Of a DNA stretch of 64,000 bases, positions 1 to 8,719 are shown one piece after another. Position numbers and translations under genes: made by a program. A model generated the notes under the pieces. That model made no database searches, was not told the origin of the DNA, and worked only from the letters and a program-made list of their open reading frames with translations. The stretch comes from Kyrpidia tusciae DSM 2912. GTDB taxonomy: Bacteria; Bacillota; Bacilli; Kyrpidiales; Kyrpidiaceae. Within the stretch, counting starts at the first letter, position 1, and each line of letters begins with the position of its first letter. Where the stretch lies: NCBI RefSeq assembly GCF_000092905.1, contig NC_014098.1:2728001-2792000 (forward strand), given 5' to 3'.

Positions 1-138
1 TTGACCATGGCCTATGATCCGATGCAGATGATGGGAAATGACATCGTCCGGAGGGAATCCTTCTGGAAGTATAATCAATCGCTGCAGGAATTTTTAAACG
101 GATACGCCTATATCGCCGGGACCCGGATCGAGGTGTAG
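1..138 (+). CDS. C-terminal end of an unidentified protein (partial)
   Basis: Reading frame 1 is open from the window edge to a TAG at 136-138 and encodes about 45 residues, including MAYDPMQMMGNDIVRRESFW and ending in TRIEV. The ferredoxin gene starts 10 bases later with its own ribosome binding site, so the two are probably co-transcribed. The fragment is too short for me to name a family. An oxidoreductase or ligase subunit that uses the ferredoxin is possible, but this is a guess from position only. Confidence 0.45.
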   Translation: MTMAYDPMQMMGNDIVRRESFWKYNQSLQEFLNGYAYIAGTRIEV

Positions 139-148
139 GAGGCTTTCC

Positions 149-436
149 ATGGAACAGAGGAGACTTGGCCACTTCTTCATTGACGAGACGTGCATCGGCT
201 GTGGGGCATGCGAGCATGCATGTCCGGGAAAAGTGGCTGCCATATCGAAAATGGATGAGTTTCATGGGCGCTTTACCATTGATCGCGAGCGATGTATCGA
301 TTGTGGATTCTGTCTTTCCATGTGCCCGGTGGACGCCATTCATGATGAACGCCAGTTTCAACAACGAAAGGACAGTGGCTACAGAAAGGTGCACGAGTTG
401 TTATATCAGTCGATCCCGCGACGGAAGCTGTACTAG
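149..436 (+). CDS. 2[4Fe-4S] ferredoxin
   Basis: A 95-residue bacterial-type ferredoxin that carries low-potential electrons in the cytoplasm. Two classical cluster motifs are visible: CIGCGACEHACPG near residues 15-27 and CIDCGFCLSMCPV near 49-61, each CxxCxxCxxxCP. The roughly 30 residues after the second motif are basic and have no recognisable fold. The start follows a clear AGGAGG-like site, and the gene lies 10 bases after the preceding partial gene, so it is probably the small electron-transfer partner of that protein. It may supply electrons to the CoM-linked enzymes that follow, but 400 bases separate them and nothing in the sequence proves this. Confidence 0.9.
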   Translation: MEQRRLGHFFIDETCIGCGACEHACPGKVAAISKMDEFHGRFTIDRERCIDCGFCLSMCPVDAIHDERQFQQRKDSGYRKVHELLYQSIPRRKLY

Positions 437-842
437 AGAGATCGGGGATGGACAAGGGGGCCGCCGTAGGATTTATCGGTCGGTCCCCTCGGTTTTACTC
501 AACCATCTGAGTCGCAGGATTGCACTCCGGAATGCCATGACCTCCGACTGTTTCGGCCCTTCGGCCCGGCCATGACCCCCAGGCCCGCGTCAAAGTCATG
601 ATAACCCCCAAGCTGAGACAGAGAATCCGCTGAGTCAGACATTTTTCTTCCTTCCCTTGAATTTTCAGAGTTCTTTCCCATGGGAACGAATTCTTTCCGT
701 CGGACGGGGTTGCTGTTTTCTCTGATAAGTAGAAAAAAGCTGCGGGATTTTTGGGACTGATCAACATACGAAATCGAGATGACCTATGTTATATTCAGTG
801 TGCTTGTAGACCAAACCTTTAGATAAAGGTGTGCATTGCAAA
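437..842. other. Intergenic region upstream of the CoM-type gene cluster
   Basis: About 400 bases without a convincing gene. The right end is AT-rich and has a TATATT-like -10 near 789-794, but I find no good -35. An AAAGGTG ribosome binding site at about 826-832 serves the next gene. Weak GC hairpins occur in the left half. Nothing else is recognised. Confidence 0.4.
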
Positions 843-2327
843 ATGACGAAACACTACGATCGTTTTCAGCCGACTATCTGCATCAATGAAGACGATCATC
901 GAGAATTTGATGCGATTTTCATCGGGGGAGGCGCGGCGGGGCGGTTTGGATCCGCTTACCTTCGCGCCATGGGCGGGCGCCAGCTCATCATTGAAAAAGG
1001 AGATCATCTCGGCGGACAGTGCTGCAAGAACGCCTGTGTGCCGCACCACCTGTTTTTCGATCTGACGGTCCAGTTGGATCAGTTGCGCCGTTTTGGAGGA
1101 ACGTATGTCTGGCCGAAGCTGGACTTTAAGCCGAAACTGGCCGATATCATCCAAATGTATCTGAATGGACGGGAAAATCTCTATGATTTCATGTTCGAAC
1201 AGAGCAAGGAACAACTGGGAATCGAATTCATCCTGAATCATGAGCCGCGGATCATCGACAATCACACCGTGGAGGTTGCCGGACGGGCGTTCAAAACGAA
1301 GAACATTGTCCTGGCCCTGGGGTCGAGGCCGAATCGTCCGGATATTCCGGGACTTCATCTGAAAGGCGTCATCGACCACACGTCCTTGGTCGAGGGAGTT
1401 CTGGATTACGAGCCGGAGCGGATGGTGGTCATCGGCGGCGGCCACACCATGGCCCCCTACGCCTCCTTCTTCTGCGCGCTGGGGATGGAGACCACAGTGG
1501 TCAACCGCTCCCCGGTGCTGAAAAAGATGGACCTGGAAACCAAAGCGTACGTGTTGGACATGATGCGGGAGCGGGGCGTGAAGTTTTACGAGAATTGCCC
1601 GCCGTTGGCGATTCTGGGCGAGGATCGGGTCACCGGGGTCAAGATCCGGACGCCCGAAGGCGAAAAAGTGATTCCTTGTGACACCGTCTTTTTGGCCACG
1701 GGCATGCGGCCCAATTCCGATTACCCGAGGCAGGCCTTGGGGATTGAAGTGGATGCCAAAGGGACGGTGATCGTCGACGAGTACCTGAGGACCAATGTTC
1801 CCAACGTCTACGCGGTGGGGGATCTCATCGGCGCTCCGATGGAAATGTTCAAAGCGCGCCGAAGCGGGATGGTCGCATCAAGGAACATCTTGGGCGTGCC
1901 CACCCGCTGGCAGGTGGGGATGTTTGCCGAGCAGTTCCATTCTTTCTATGAAGTCACGTACCTGGGGTTGACGGAAGAAAAGGCGAGGGAGATGTACGGG
2001 GACGACCTGATGTTCATCCGGATGCCGCCAGGGGATCGATCGATTGCCCTTCCGGCCGCCGAGCGGTCCATCACGTACAGCTTCTTGGCGCCGGAGTTGT
2101 CGGGATTCCAGAAAGCGATCATTCAGAAAAGCACCCGGAAAGTGCTGGGGCTGCACCACGTGGGGTTTGGTGCCAAGGAGGGGTTCCAGTATCTTTCCTG
2201 GATCATGCAAAACGGAGAGTTGACGATTGATGACTTTGCGGAAATGAATGAACTGTTTCTCAACCCCTCGCATTTCATCCAGTTGGCCCGGCTCCGGGCG
2301 GGGCAGCGGGAACTGGTCAACCTGTGA
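843..2327 (+). CDS. xecC: 2-ketopropyl-CoM oxidoreductase/carboxylase-like flavoprotein
   Basis: A 494-residue FAD/NAD(P)-dependent disulfide oxidoreductase. In characterised 2-KPCC, the thioether of 2-ketopropyl-coenzyme M is cleaved reductively and the product is carboxylated to acetoacetate. Visible signatures are the FAD motif GGGAAGRFG (28-36), a redox cysteine pair C60-C65 in the family Cx4C arrangement followed by VPHH, a second dinucleotide motif VVIGGGH, and the AVGDLIG motif. The C-terminal FLNPSHFIQ segment keeps the Phe/His pair (F472, H477) that replaces the usual His-Glu dyad in 2-KPCC and separates it from mercuric or glutathione reductases. There is an extra cysteine at C61. 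The ATG at 843 is preferred over an in-frame GTG at 831 because of AAAGGTG spacing. The hydroxypropyl-CoM dehydrogenase homologue follows. Family assignment is strong; the exact substrate is inferred. Confidence 0.85.
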   Translation: MTKHYDRFQPTICINEDDHREFDAIFIGGGAAGRFGSAYLRAMGGRQLIIEKGDHLGGQCCKNACVPHHLFFDLTVQLDQLRRFGGTYVWPKLDFKPKLADIIQMYLNGRENLYDFMFEQSKEQLGIEFILNHEPRIIDNHTVEVAGRAFKTKNIVLALGSRPNRPDIPGLHLKGVIDHTSLVEGVLDYEPERMVVIGGGHTMAPYASFFCALGMETTVVNRSPVLKKMDLETKAYVLDMMRERGVKFYENCPPLAILGEDRVTGVKIRTPEGEKVIPCDTVFLATGMRPNSDYPRQALGIEVDAKGTVIVDEYLRTNVPNVYAVGDLIGAPMEMFKARRSGMVASRNILGVPTRWQVGMFAEQFHSFYEVTYLGLTEEKAREMYGDDLMFIRMPPGDRSIALPAAERSITYSFLAPELSGFQKAIIQKSTRKVLGLHHVGFGAKEGFQYLSWIMQNGELTIDDFAEMNELFLNPSHFIQLARLRAGQRELVNL

Positions 2328-2408
2328 CCGAAGGCGGATGGAGGATCGATTCGGCTCTTCGAGCCGGGTCGATCCTCGGGAAGATAAAAGGAGAGGAAGA
2401 GGGAAGAG

Positions 2409-3173
2409 ATGAGACTGACCGGCAAAGTTGCTTTGGTAACCGGGGCGGGGTCCGGAAACGGGCAGGCTATTGCCGTGGCGTTCGCAAAGGAAGGGGCGAA
2501 CTTGATCGTCATGGACCTGGAAGAGAATCGGCTGAAGGACACAATGGAGCAGATCGCCTCTTTGCCGAACCCGCCCGCGGTGCTGCCGGCGGCCGGAGAC
2601 GTGGCCGCCGCAAAGGACGTGAAGCAGGTACTGTCCCTGGGAAGGGAACGTTTCCGGCAGATTGATATTGGCGTGAACAACGCCGGGATTACGGGTTCTC
2701 TGCGCGCGTCGGTGGCTCACGAGACACCGGAGGAGGAGTGGGAACGAGTCATTGCCGTCAACGTCACGGGCCCCTTTCTGTTTGCGAAATATGTGATTCT
2801 ATACATGATGGAACAGGGCGGCGGAAACATCATCAACATTGCCTCGGTGGCCGGATTGGTTGCGTTTCCGGGACGTTGTGCTTACACAGCTTCGAAGGGC
2901 GCCGTCGTCCAACTGACGCGGTCCATCGCCTTGGACTATGCCAAGCACCGGATTCGGGCGAATGCCATCTGTCCCGGGGTGATCGAAACGAATATGACCA
3001 AATGGAGATTGGACCAGTCTGCGTTGCGAGCAGAGGTCGAATCAAAGATTCCCACGGGGTTCGTCGGAAAGCCTGAAGATGTGGCGGCAGCCGCGGTGTA
3101 TCTGGCTTCCGAGGAGTCGAACTATATGACGGGCAGTCTCCTCGTCATCGACGGCGGATGGACGGCCCAATGA
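2409..3173 (+). CDS. xecD: R-2-hydroxypropyl-CoM dehydrogenase-like SDR
   Basis: A 254-residue short-chain dehydrogenase. The N-terminal TGAGSGNG binds NAD and the catalytic set is S146, Y159 and K163 (YTASK). The central stretch around NIASVAGLVAFPGR and the MTKWRLDQ segment resemble R-hydroxypropyl-CoM dehydrogenase. R156 and R200 fall where that enzyme has the two arginines (152 and 196) that hold the CoM sulfonate, which makes this more than a generic SDR. The reaction would be R-2-hydroxypropyl-CoM to 2-ketopropyl-CoM with NAD, feeding the preceding enzyme. The ribosome binding site is AGGAGAGGAAG. An 81-base gap follows xecC, consistent with one operon. A generic 3-oxoacyl reductase function is the alternative. 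Confidence 0.8.
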   Translation: MRLTGKVALVTGAGSGNGQAIAVAFAKEGANLIVMDLEENRLKDTMEQIASLPNPPAVLPAAGDVAAAKDVKQVLSLGRERFRQIDIGVNNAGITGSLRASVAHETPEEEWERVIAVNVTGPFLFAKYVILYMMEQGGGNIINIASVAGLVAFPGRCAYTASKGAVVQLTRSIALDYAKHRIRANAICPGVIETNMTKWRLDQSALRAEVESKIPTGFVGKPEDVAAAAVYLASEESNYMTGSLLVIDGGWTAQ

Positions 3174-3337
3174 GGAGTCTGATATTTTAGAATTAAATAA
3201 TCATATCGGCATAGCTTGTGATCTCTTCGTACAGTAGGCTGACGCGGGAATTCGCGTGCAGCCCGATTTGCCGGGAGAATCAGCGGAGCGTATGAGGGAG
3301 AAGCAGCCCAACGAGTGGAACGAAAGGGGGCGGAGCC

Positions 3338-4351
3338 ATGAAGCGTACGGCGCAACGGCTGTTGTTCTGGGCTGCACTATGTTGTGCGGTCGTCATTGCC
3401 GGATGTGGAACTGCCACAAACCTGAACCAAGGGTCTTCCGGGAGCGAAGGGGAACCGAAACCCCTGAAAACGGTCAAGGTGGGGTACAACATCGGAGCTC
3501 TCGTTTTGGAGGCTTTTCTGGAGCCGGGAATTGAACAAGGGTTTTTCAAAAAAGAGGGATTCGACCTGAAGCCCCAGGGTTACGGCAACGGAGGACAGAT
3601 CATGCAGGATCTGGTCTCGGGCAACATCGATATCGGTCTTGCGGGAATTTCCCCGGCGCTCAATGCGGCCGCTCAGGGGGCAGATGTCTTGTATGTATCG
3701 TCTTTTGCCAAGAACGACTGTCCTCTCGTGGCCCGCACGGAAATCAAAACCATACAGGATTTGAATGGAAAAACCGTCGGAACATTGGGACTGGCAAGCA
3801 TTCAGGAAACAATGTTGAACTATTTGGAGAAGAAGTATGGAATTCGAACGAAGCACGTATACGGAAATCAACCGAGTTTGGCTGCGATGTATCAGAAGGG
3901 AGAAGTACAAGCGGTGGTGGCCGGGGAACCCGTGGCTGCACAGATTGTGCATCAATACGGGGGGCACTACTTGATGGATACGGTGATTCCCGATGCGGAG
4001 GCGGCGGGAGTCGTGGTGAAGACATCGTTCGCGAAAAACCGGCCGGATGATGTGGTCGCCTTTTTGCGGGCGGTGGAGGAAACCAGCAAGTATATTACAT
4101 CTCATCTCGACGAGGTGGCGAACCAAGCTGCTCAGAAAACAGGGTTGACCCCGGACATCGTAAAAGAAGCGATGGAGCGGTCGAAACTGTTCCAGACCCC
4201 CTTGACCGTCAGTCGTCAGACGCTTGGAGATATCATTCAGACGGACATCGAGAGCGGGAAGCTGAAAGGGATTCAGTCGAATCAGATCAATGAATTGCTG
4301 AATAAGGCGATAGACGAGTCTTTTTTGCAAAAGGCATTGAGTAACAAATAA
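3338..4351 (+). CDS. Sulfonate/nitrate-type ABC transporter substrate-binding lipoprotein
   Basis: A 337-residue lipoprotein: basic N-terminus, hydrophobic stretch and a lipobox ending in AGC with C23 as the acylated residue. A short Ser/Gly/Glu linker is followed by a SsuA/TauA/NMT1-type periplasmic-binding fold (KVGYNIGALVLEAFLEPGIE, VSGNIDIGLAGISPAL). Members bind sulfonates, taurine, nitrate or pyrimidine precursors outside the membrane and hand them to an ABC permease. No permease or ATPase gene lies next to it. Because the neighbours are CoM-type enzymes, coenzyme M or another alkylsulfonate is an attractive ligand, but this is inference. The start has a GGGGGCGGAG ribosome binding site. 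Confidence 0.75.
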   Translation: MKRTAQRLLFWAALCCAVVIAGCGTATNLNQGSSGSEGEPKPLKTVKVGYNIGALVLEAFLEPGIEQGFFKKEGFDLKPQGYGNGGQIMQDLVSGNIDIGLAGISPALNAAAQGADVLYVSSFAKNDCPLVARTEIKTIQDLNGKTVGTLGLASIQETMLNYLEKKYGIRTKHVYGNQPSLAAMYQKGEVQAVVAGEPVAAQIVHQYGGHYLMDTVIPDAEAAGVVVKTSFAKNRPDDVVAFLRAVEETSKYITSHLDEVANQAAQKTGLTPDIVKEAMERSKLFQTPLTVSRQTLGDIIQTDIESGKLKGIQSNQINELLNKAIDESFLQKALSNK

Positions 4352-4537
4352 ATTTCCACCGTAATCTGGGCAAAAAGCGTGGAAAAACTCGGTTGCCCCG
4401 GACAGACAAAGGGATCGAACCGAGTGGGATCGACACAGACCGGGCAGAGCGTCGACTTTTCCGAATACAGCAGTCGATTTACCGAACGGGATCGCAGTGG
4501 TAAGCAGAATGAAGTCTGTTGGAGGGATGGGAAGTCG

Positions 4538-5530
4538 ATGATAACAATGAGGGCGGTCGCGCTGAATCCTTCCGGAAAGCTGATCGATGTCGAGCTTCCC
4601 AGACCGGCGCCGACGGGGAAAGATTTGCTCGTCCAGGTCCGTGCGGTGTCCGTGAACCCGGTGGACGCCAAGCAGAAAGCGAACGAAGGTCAGCTGAGGG
4701 TGCTTGGTTGGGATGTCGCAGGCGTCGTTGAAGAGACGGGATCCGACTGCACGTTGTTTCGACCCGGTGATGAAGTTTACTATGCCGGCGACATCACGCG
4801 GCCAGGCGGATTCAGTGAGTACCACTTGGTGGATGAGCGCCTCGTCGGTCGTAAACCTCAGTCCCTTGATTTTGCCCAAGCCGCAGTGTTGCCCCTGACC
4901 AGCTTGACCGCGTGGGAAGGACTGTTTCACCGTCTGGGAGTCAAAACAGATCACGACGAGCCGAAGGCGGTGTTGATCGTCGGTGCAGCAGGCGGCGTGG
5001 GATCCATTGCCACTCAGTTGGCGCGGTGGGCGGGGCTGACCGTCATCGGGACGGCATCGCGGCCGGAGTCGACCGCCTGGGTACAGCACCTCGGGGCGGA
5101 CCATGTGGTCAACCACTTCGAACCGTTGTTGCCTCAGTTCGAGGCCCTGGGTCTTGCCAGCGTCGAATACGTTTTCTGCTTGAATGAGGTGGATTCAAAC
5201 TGGGACAACATGATGGACGTGCTGGCGCCCCAAGGGAAATTATGTACCATCTTGCCGCCGATGTCTCCAGTGAATATGCGGCCCCTCTTTGACAAAAGTG
5301 CCGCATGGTGCATGGAGTATATGTTTACGCGACCGAAGTACCGGACGTCAGATATGGAAAAACACCATCAAATTTTAATGCGGGTTGCGGAGAAGGTGGA
5401 CGCCGGGGAGATTCGGTCGACCTTACACGAGCGGATGGCGCCGATCAACGCCGCGAATCTCGAGAAAGCATTCGCCAAATTGCGATCGGGTCGTACGATT
5501 GGCAAAATCGCTCTTGAATCGTTCGAGTGA
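4538..5530 (+). CDS. Zinc-type alcohol dehydrogenase-like / quinone oxidoreductase family protein
   Basis: A 330-residue medium-chain dehydrogenase/reductase of the zinc-independent NADPH:quinone-reductase branch. Visible are a GroES-like N-terminal part (VSVNPVDAKQK, GWDVAGVV), the cofactor motif VGAAGGVGSIATQLA in the middle, and a C-terminal GRTIGKIAL end. The structural and catalytic zinc cysteines of classical alcohol dehydrogenases are absent. The frame is open from 4379, but the ATG at 4538 has GGAGGG eleven bases upstream and begins with the family-like MITMRAVAL, so it is chosen. Its position suggests reduction of an enone or carbonyl in the same catabolic cluster. The substrate cannot be read from the sequence. 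Confidence 0.8.
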   Translation: MITMRAVALNPSGKLIDVELPRPAPTGKDLLVQVRAVSVNPVDAKQKANEGQLRVLGWDVAGVVEETGSDCTLFRPGDEVYYAGDITRPGGFSEYHLVDERLVGRKPQSLDFAQAAVLPLTSLTAWEGLFHRLGVKTDHDEPKAVLIVGAAGGVGSIATQLARWAGLTVIGTASRPESTAWVQHLGADHVVNHFEPLLPQFEALGLASVEYVFCLNEVDSNWDNMMDVLAPQGKLCTILPPMSPVNMRPLFDKSAAWCMEYMFTRPKYRTSDMEKHHQILMRVAEKVDAGEIRSTLHERMAPINAANLEKAFAKLRSGRTIGKIALESFE

Positions 5531-5630
5531 TCTCCGTTCGGCATAAGTCAAAGCTCGGGTTGCCGGGGACGTTCTTTAAATCCCTCAGGACGACCCGGCT
5601 GCAAAATTTTCCACAAGGGAGGAGCGCCAT

Positions 5631-6512
5631 GTGAACAAGCCGGACCTCACCGTTCGAGCGGCATACCCACGGGCGGGTGCGGTGCGTCGTATCACCGAGG
5701 AAGAACGGCTGGCTTTCGAGCGAGACGGCGCGGTGGTTTTGAAAGGAATCGTGCCCCTGCAGTGGGTTGACTACATGCGGGAAGCGGTGAAAGGGCTCAT
5801 GGAGCGGTCCGATCCTTCATCGCAGAACTACGCCGATGAGGGCGAGCCGCGGTTCTTCGCCCAAGCGTTTCCGTGGCTGAGCGATGATCGCTTTAAAGCG
5901 TTTGCTGTATACGGGCCGCTGAAGGACATCCCTCATCAAATCTGGCCCGACGCGAGAGAGATTTATTTCTTCTACGATCAGGTTTTCGTCAAAGAGCCGG
6001 GGACGAGCAAGCCGACTCCGTGGCACCAAGATTTTCCATATCTTCCCTTGAAAGGCGAGCAGATCGTGCGCATCTGGGTGCCGCTGGATCGTGTGACCCG
6101 CGACAGCGGGGCCGTCCACTATCTCAAGGGATCTCACAAGTGGGGCGCGGTGTATCGCCCCTTCGGATTTAAGGAGGTTCCCGAGACCCGAGAAGCCTAT
6201 GCCGACCCGCCGTTTCCAGATGAGCAACCCGATTTTGATGCGGAGTACGAAAAGTACGATTGGATGATCGGTGAAGTGGAGCCCGGGGATGCAATTATAT
6301 TCCATCCGCGGACGGTACATGGTGCATACGGAAACAGAACGGAACTTTTTCGAAGATCCGTCACGGTGATTTATGTGAGCGATCAGGTGAAGTGGAACCC
6401 GCACTCCGCCAACATGTTCAATAACAAGGACCTCACAGGCCACGTCCAAATGCCTGTGCTCGAACCGGGCGGTCCGATCGAATGCGCACTGTTTCCACGG
6501 GTGTGGCCGTGA
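5631..6512 (+). CDS. Phytanoyl-CoA dioxygenase (PhyH) family Fe(II)/2-oxoglutarate oxygenase
   Basis: A 293-residue cupin-fold oxygenase. The iron facial triad is readable as H132-x-D134 (in WHQDFPY) and the distal H230 (in HPRTVHGA). An Arg pair ten residues later would bind 2-oxoglutarate. The gene starts with GTG after AAGGGAGGAG; an overlapping ATG two bases upstream hits TGA at once and is not the start. Members hydroxylate CoA esters, secondary metabolites or small acids. The context of a CoM-type cluster does not identify the substrate. A small NTF2-like gene follows by 24 bases and is probably co-transcribed. Confidence 0.8.
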   Translation: MNKPDLTVRAAYPRAGAVRRITEEERLAFERDGAVVLKGIVPLQWVDYMREAVKGLMERSDPSSQNYADEGEPRFFAQAFPWLSDDRFKAFAVYGPLKDIPHQIWPDAREIYFFYDQVFVKEPGTSKPTPWHQDFPYLPLKGEQIVRIWVPLDRVTRDSGAVHYLKGSHKWGAVYRPFGFKEVPETREAYADPPFPDEQPDFDAEYEKYDWMIGEVEPGDAIIFHPRTVHGAYGNRTELFRRSVTVIYVSDQVKWNPHSANMFNNKDLTGHVQMPVLEPGGPIECALFPRVWP

Positions 6513-6536
6513 GTACGGAGGGGGATTGAAACACGC

Positions 6537-7034
6537 ATGACAGTTCCCGAGGAGGTTCGCCGGACGGTACACACCTGCATCAGTGCTTGGAACGAGGCGG
6601 ATGAGACAACCAAACAGCGACTGTTTGAACAATCTTGGGTCGAAGACGGTACCTACACCGATCCGTCCGTGCACGTCGAGGGGCGCGACGCCCTCATGCG
6701 ACATTCCCAGAACTTTGCTGTACGGTGGCCGGGGGCAGAGGTTGTTCTGACCAGCGGCATCGTCCTGCACCACGGGATGGTCTGCTTCACCTGGCGCGTG
6801 GTCGGGCCGGACGGGCGGACGCTCCGGGAGGGCATCGACGTTGGGGAGCTCGCCGCTGACGGCCGTCTTCGGCGCGTGGTCGGCTTTTTCGGCCCGTTTC
6901 CGAATCTCGACGACTGTAGATGGGAAGGCCGAGATTCGGCCCGTGCGGTTCGACATTGGTCAGACAGCGGTGGTAATAATAAAGCGCTTGTTTCGCAAAA
7001 GACTCTGCTCCTTGTATGCGGCCGTCGGAGATAA
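6537..7034 (+). CDS. NTF2/SnoaL-like protein with a foreign C-terminal tail
   Basis: 165 codons. The first ~127 residues (AWNEADETTKQ, GTYTDPSVHVEGRDAL, WRVVGPDG, FFGPFPNLDD) read as a SnoaL/NTF2-like alpha+beta barrel, a fold used by small isomerases, hydrolases and stress proteins. After about base 6915 the frame runs into sequence that, on the other strand, is the truncated CoM-transferase gene. The last ~38 residues are therefore read-through of a recombination junction, not family sequence. Start ATG with GGAGGGGG upstream. Function unknown; probably an accessory of the oxygenase just before it. Confidence 0.65.
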   Translation: MTVPEEVRRTVHTCISAWNEADETTKQRLFEQSWVEDGTYTDPSVHVEGRDALMRHSQNFAVRWPGAEVVLTSGIVLHHGMVCFTWRVVGPDGRTLREGIDVGELAADGRLRRVVGFFGPFPNLDDCRWEGRDSARAVRHWSDSGGNNKALVSQKTLLLVCGRRR

Positions 7035-7230
7035 TGTCCAGCCCGGCCGCTTCCTGATCGTGTACGATCGCCGTGAGAGCGTCTTTCAACAACTCCTGTT
7101 CATAGGAATCATGAATCAGGTCCCCTTCAGGAAGACGAAGGGTGGAGGCCAACGATTGGTACCACATGGGCTTCGGGTAGTTTCCCACCATCATGGACGG
7201 AATCAATAACTCACGTCCCTGTACGCGCAT
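6915..7230 (-). pseudogene. Truncated epoxyalkane:CoM transferase (MetE-like) gene, 5' part only
   Basis: From an ATG at 7230 with an excellent GAGGAGGGGGAATC ribosome binding site, about 100 residues align with the start of the intact CoM transferase at 7643: RELLIPSMMVGNY against EEILFPTTIVGSY, AAGLDIISDG against DAGLDIVTDG, LGLPIY against FDLPIY. Similarity stops near 6915, where the NTF2-like gene begins antisense, and the zinc ligands of the C-terminal half are missing. It is diverged from the intact copy, so it is an old paralogue cut by a deletion rather than a fresh duplicate. The frame stays open to about 6787, but that part is shadow sequence. Confidence 0.75.
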
Positions 7231-7642
7231 GATTCCCCCTCCTCACGGGATTTCGTGAATGAATCAACTAATCTGCCACTGTGATGAGAAGAAATGGTTT
7301 TCAGAGCTCACCTCCGGCAAAATTATTTAAAATTTTTTTGATAATATATTTTGCGTGATTTACTATACAAAACATGGCCGGGAATGTCTATGTTGGTCGC
7401 AGACAATGTCGAACCGGACAAATTGTGCGCCGACAGGAAGAGGTGCGGCGATAACGGAATTGATTTGGATTCGATTTGTTCCAAGTGCAGCGGGCCTTGG
7501 TTCTTGGTCCAAGAAACATGTTTCTCGATCGGCAGCAAAGGGTGGTCCTTTAATTTGTCTGTTCAGAATATTGATCATTTAATGATTGATTATTTAGTAT
7601 ATGGGCCATGAACTGACACCATGCGAAGGAGGTACCTGGGAA
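7231..7642. promoter_or_regulatory. AT-rich control region between divergent CoM-transferase genes
   Basis: About 400 bases between the divergent starts at 7230 (minus) and 7643 (plus). The middle (7315-7370) is very AT-rich, with runs of A and T and TATATT-like sequences suited to promoters both ways. No clean -35/-10 pair with 17-base spacing stands out. Short open frames here have no ribosome binding sites and no family resemblance. Confidence 0.35.
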
Positions 7643-8707
7643 GTGAAGATTCGCGGCGAGGAGATTTTGTTTCCCACGACCATCGTGGGATCGTATGTAC
7701 GTCCGTTCTGGTTGACCGGCAAGATCTTTTCAGAGGGGGCCGATGCACCTGAGTTTGAGAGCTTTCGCGCACGGGAGATGTACCATGATGCCGTTGCCCT
7801 GGCGGTCAAGGATATGGAGGATGCGGGGCTGGACATTGTAACCGACGGAGGCCAGTACTACGAGAACGAAACCAACTACGAGTACGCCGGATTGTTCCAT
7901 TACATGGCAGAACGCCTTGAAGGCTATGCACCGTACGGGGACCGGATCAAGCTCCACGAATTCGATCTGCCGATCTACAAGCCCACGGTGCTTGGCCCCG
8001 TCCGCTGGAAACGCCCTGTCTTCAAGCCCGTCTTGGAGGCCGTGCAACGGGCGACCCGGAAGCCCATTAAGATCAACTGCAGTCTGGGTCCGGCCACCCT
8101 GGCAGCCCTGTCGACAGACCGCCATTACGGCGGCGACGTAGCAGCCCTGGCCATGGATGTTGCAGCGGCCTACAACCAGGAATTCAAGGATCTGGAGCAG
8201 CGAGGAGTGGACATGATCCAGGTCACGGAACCTCTGCCCTTGCATCAGTTGGGCCCCTGGATTCGAGACGCTATCAATCGGGCTTTTGAAGGCATCTCGG
8301 CGTACAAGGTGGTCCACGTTTGTTACGGACACGAAGAGGGGCAGCCCGGCATCCTAGAGCGGAGATTGCACGAAATACTCCCTTTGACCCACGACCTGAA
8401 CGTGAACATGCTTCATTTTGAGATGTCAACCCACGATTTTGATGAAGTGGAACGTTTTAAGGACTTTCCGGCCGACAAGGATCTTGGGGTGGGTGTGATC
8501 AGCCCGAAATCTCTGGTGGTGGAACGGCCTCAGCAAATCGCTGACTGGATTTTGAGGACCACTCGCTACGTGCGCCCCGAGCAGCTCTGTATCAGTACGG
8601 ACTGCGGTATGGCTTCCTTCCGTCGCGTCGTCGCCTTTAAGAAACTGAAGGCCATGGTGGAGGGAACCCAACTTGCCAGAGCCGAACTGACCGGCGTTCC
8701 CGTGTAA
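7643..8707 (+). CDS. xecA: Epoxyalkane:coenzyme M transferase-like (MetE C-terminal-type) protein
   Basis: A 354-residue protein of the cobalamin-independent methionine synthase superfamily. The zinc set expected for activating a thiol is present: H225 and C227 in VVHVCYGH, and C321 in STDCGM, the arrangement of epoxyalkane:CoM transferase. That enzyme opens an epoxide with the CoM thiol to give 2-hydroxyalkyl-CoM, the substrate of the dehydrogenase at 2409. The GTG at 7643 is chosen: AAGGAGG lies ten bases upstream and the protein start (KIRGEEILF) aligns with that of the truncated paralogue. An upstream ATG at 7601 would add 14 unrelated residues. Other thiol-methyl transferases of the superfamily remain possible, but the neighbours favour this call. 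A hairpin terminator follows. Confidence 0.75.
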   Translation: MKIRGEEILFPTTIVGSYVRPFWLTGKIFSEGADAPEFESFRAREMYHDAVALAVKDMEDAGLDIVTDGGQYYENETNYEYAGLFHYMAERLEGYAPYGDRIKLHEFDLPIYKPTVLGPVRWKRPVFKPVLEAVQRATRKPIKINCSLGPATLAALSTDRHYGGDVAALAMDVAAAYNQEFKDLEQRGVDMIQVTEPLPLHQLGPWIRDAINRAFEGISAYKVVHVCYGHEEGQPGILERRLHEILPLTHDLNVNMLHFEMSTHDFDEVERFKDFPADKDLGVGVISPKSLVVERPQQIADWILRTTRYVRPEQLCISTDCGMASFRRVVAFKKLKAMVEGTQLARAELTGVPV

Positions 8708-8719
8708 CCAACCGCCACG

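Noticed and set aside
831..842. GTG at 831 as the start of the 2-KPCC-like gene
   Set aside because: It lies inside the AAAGGTG ribosome binding site that serves the ATG at 843.
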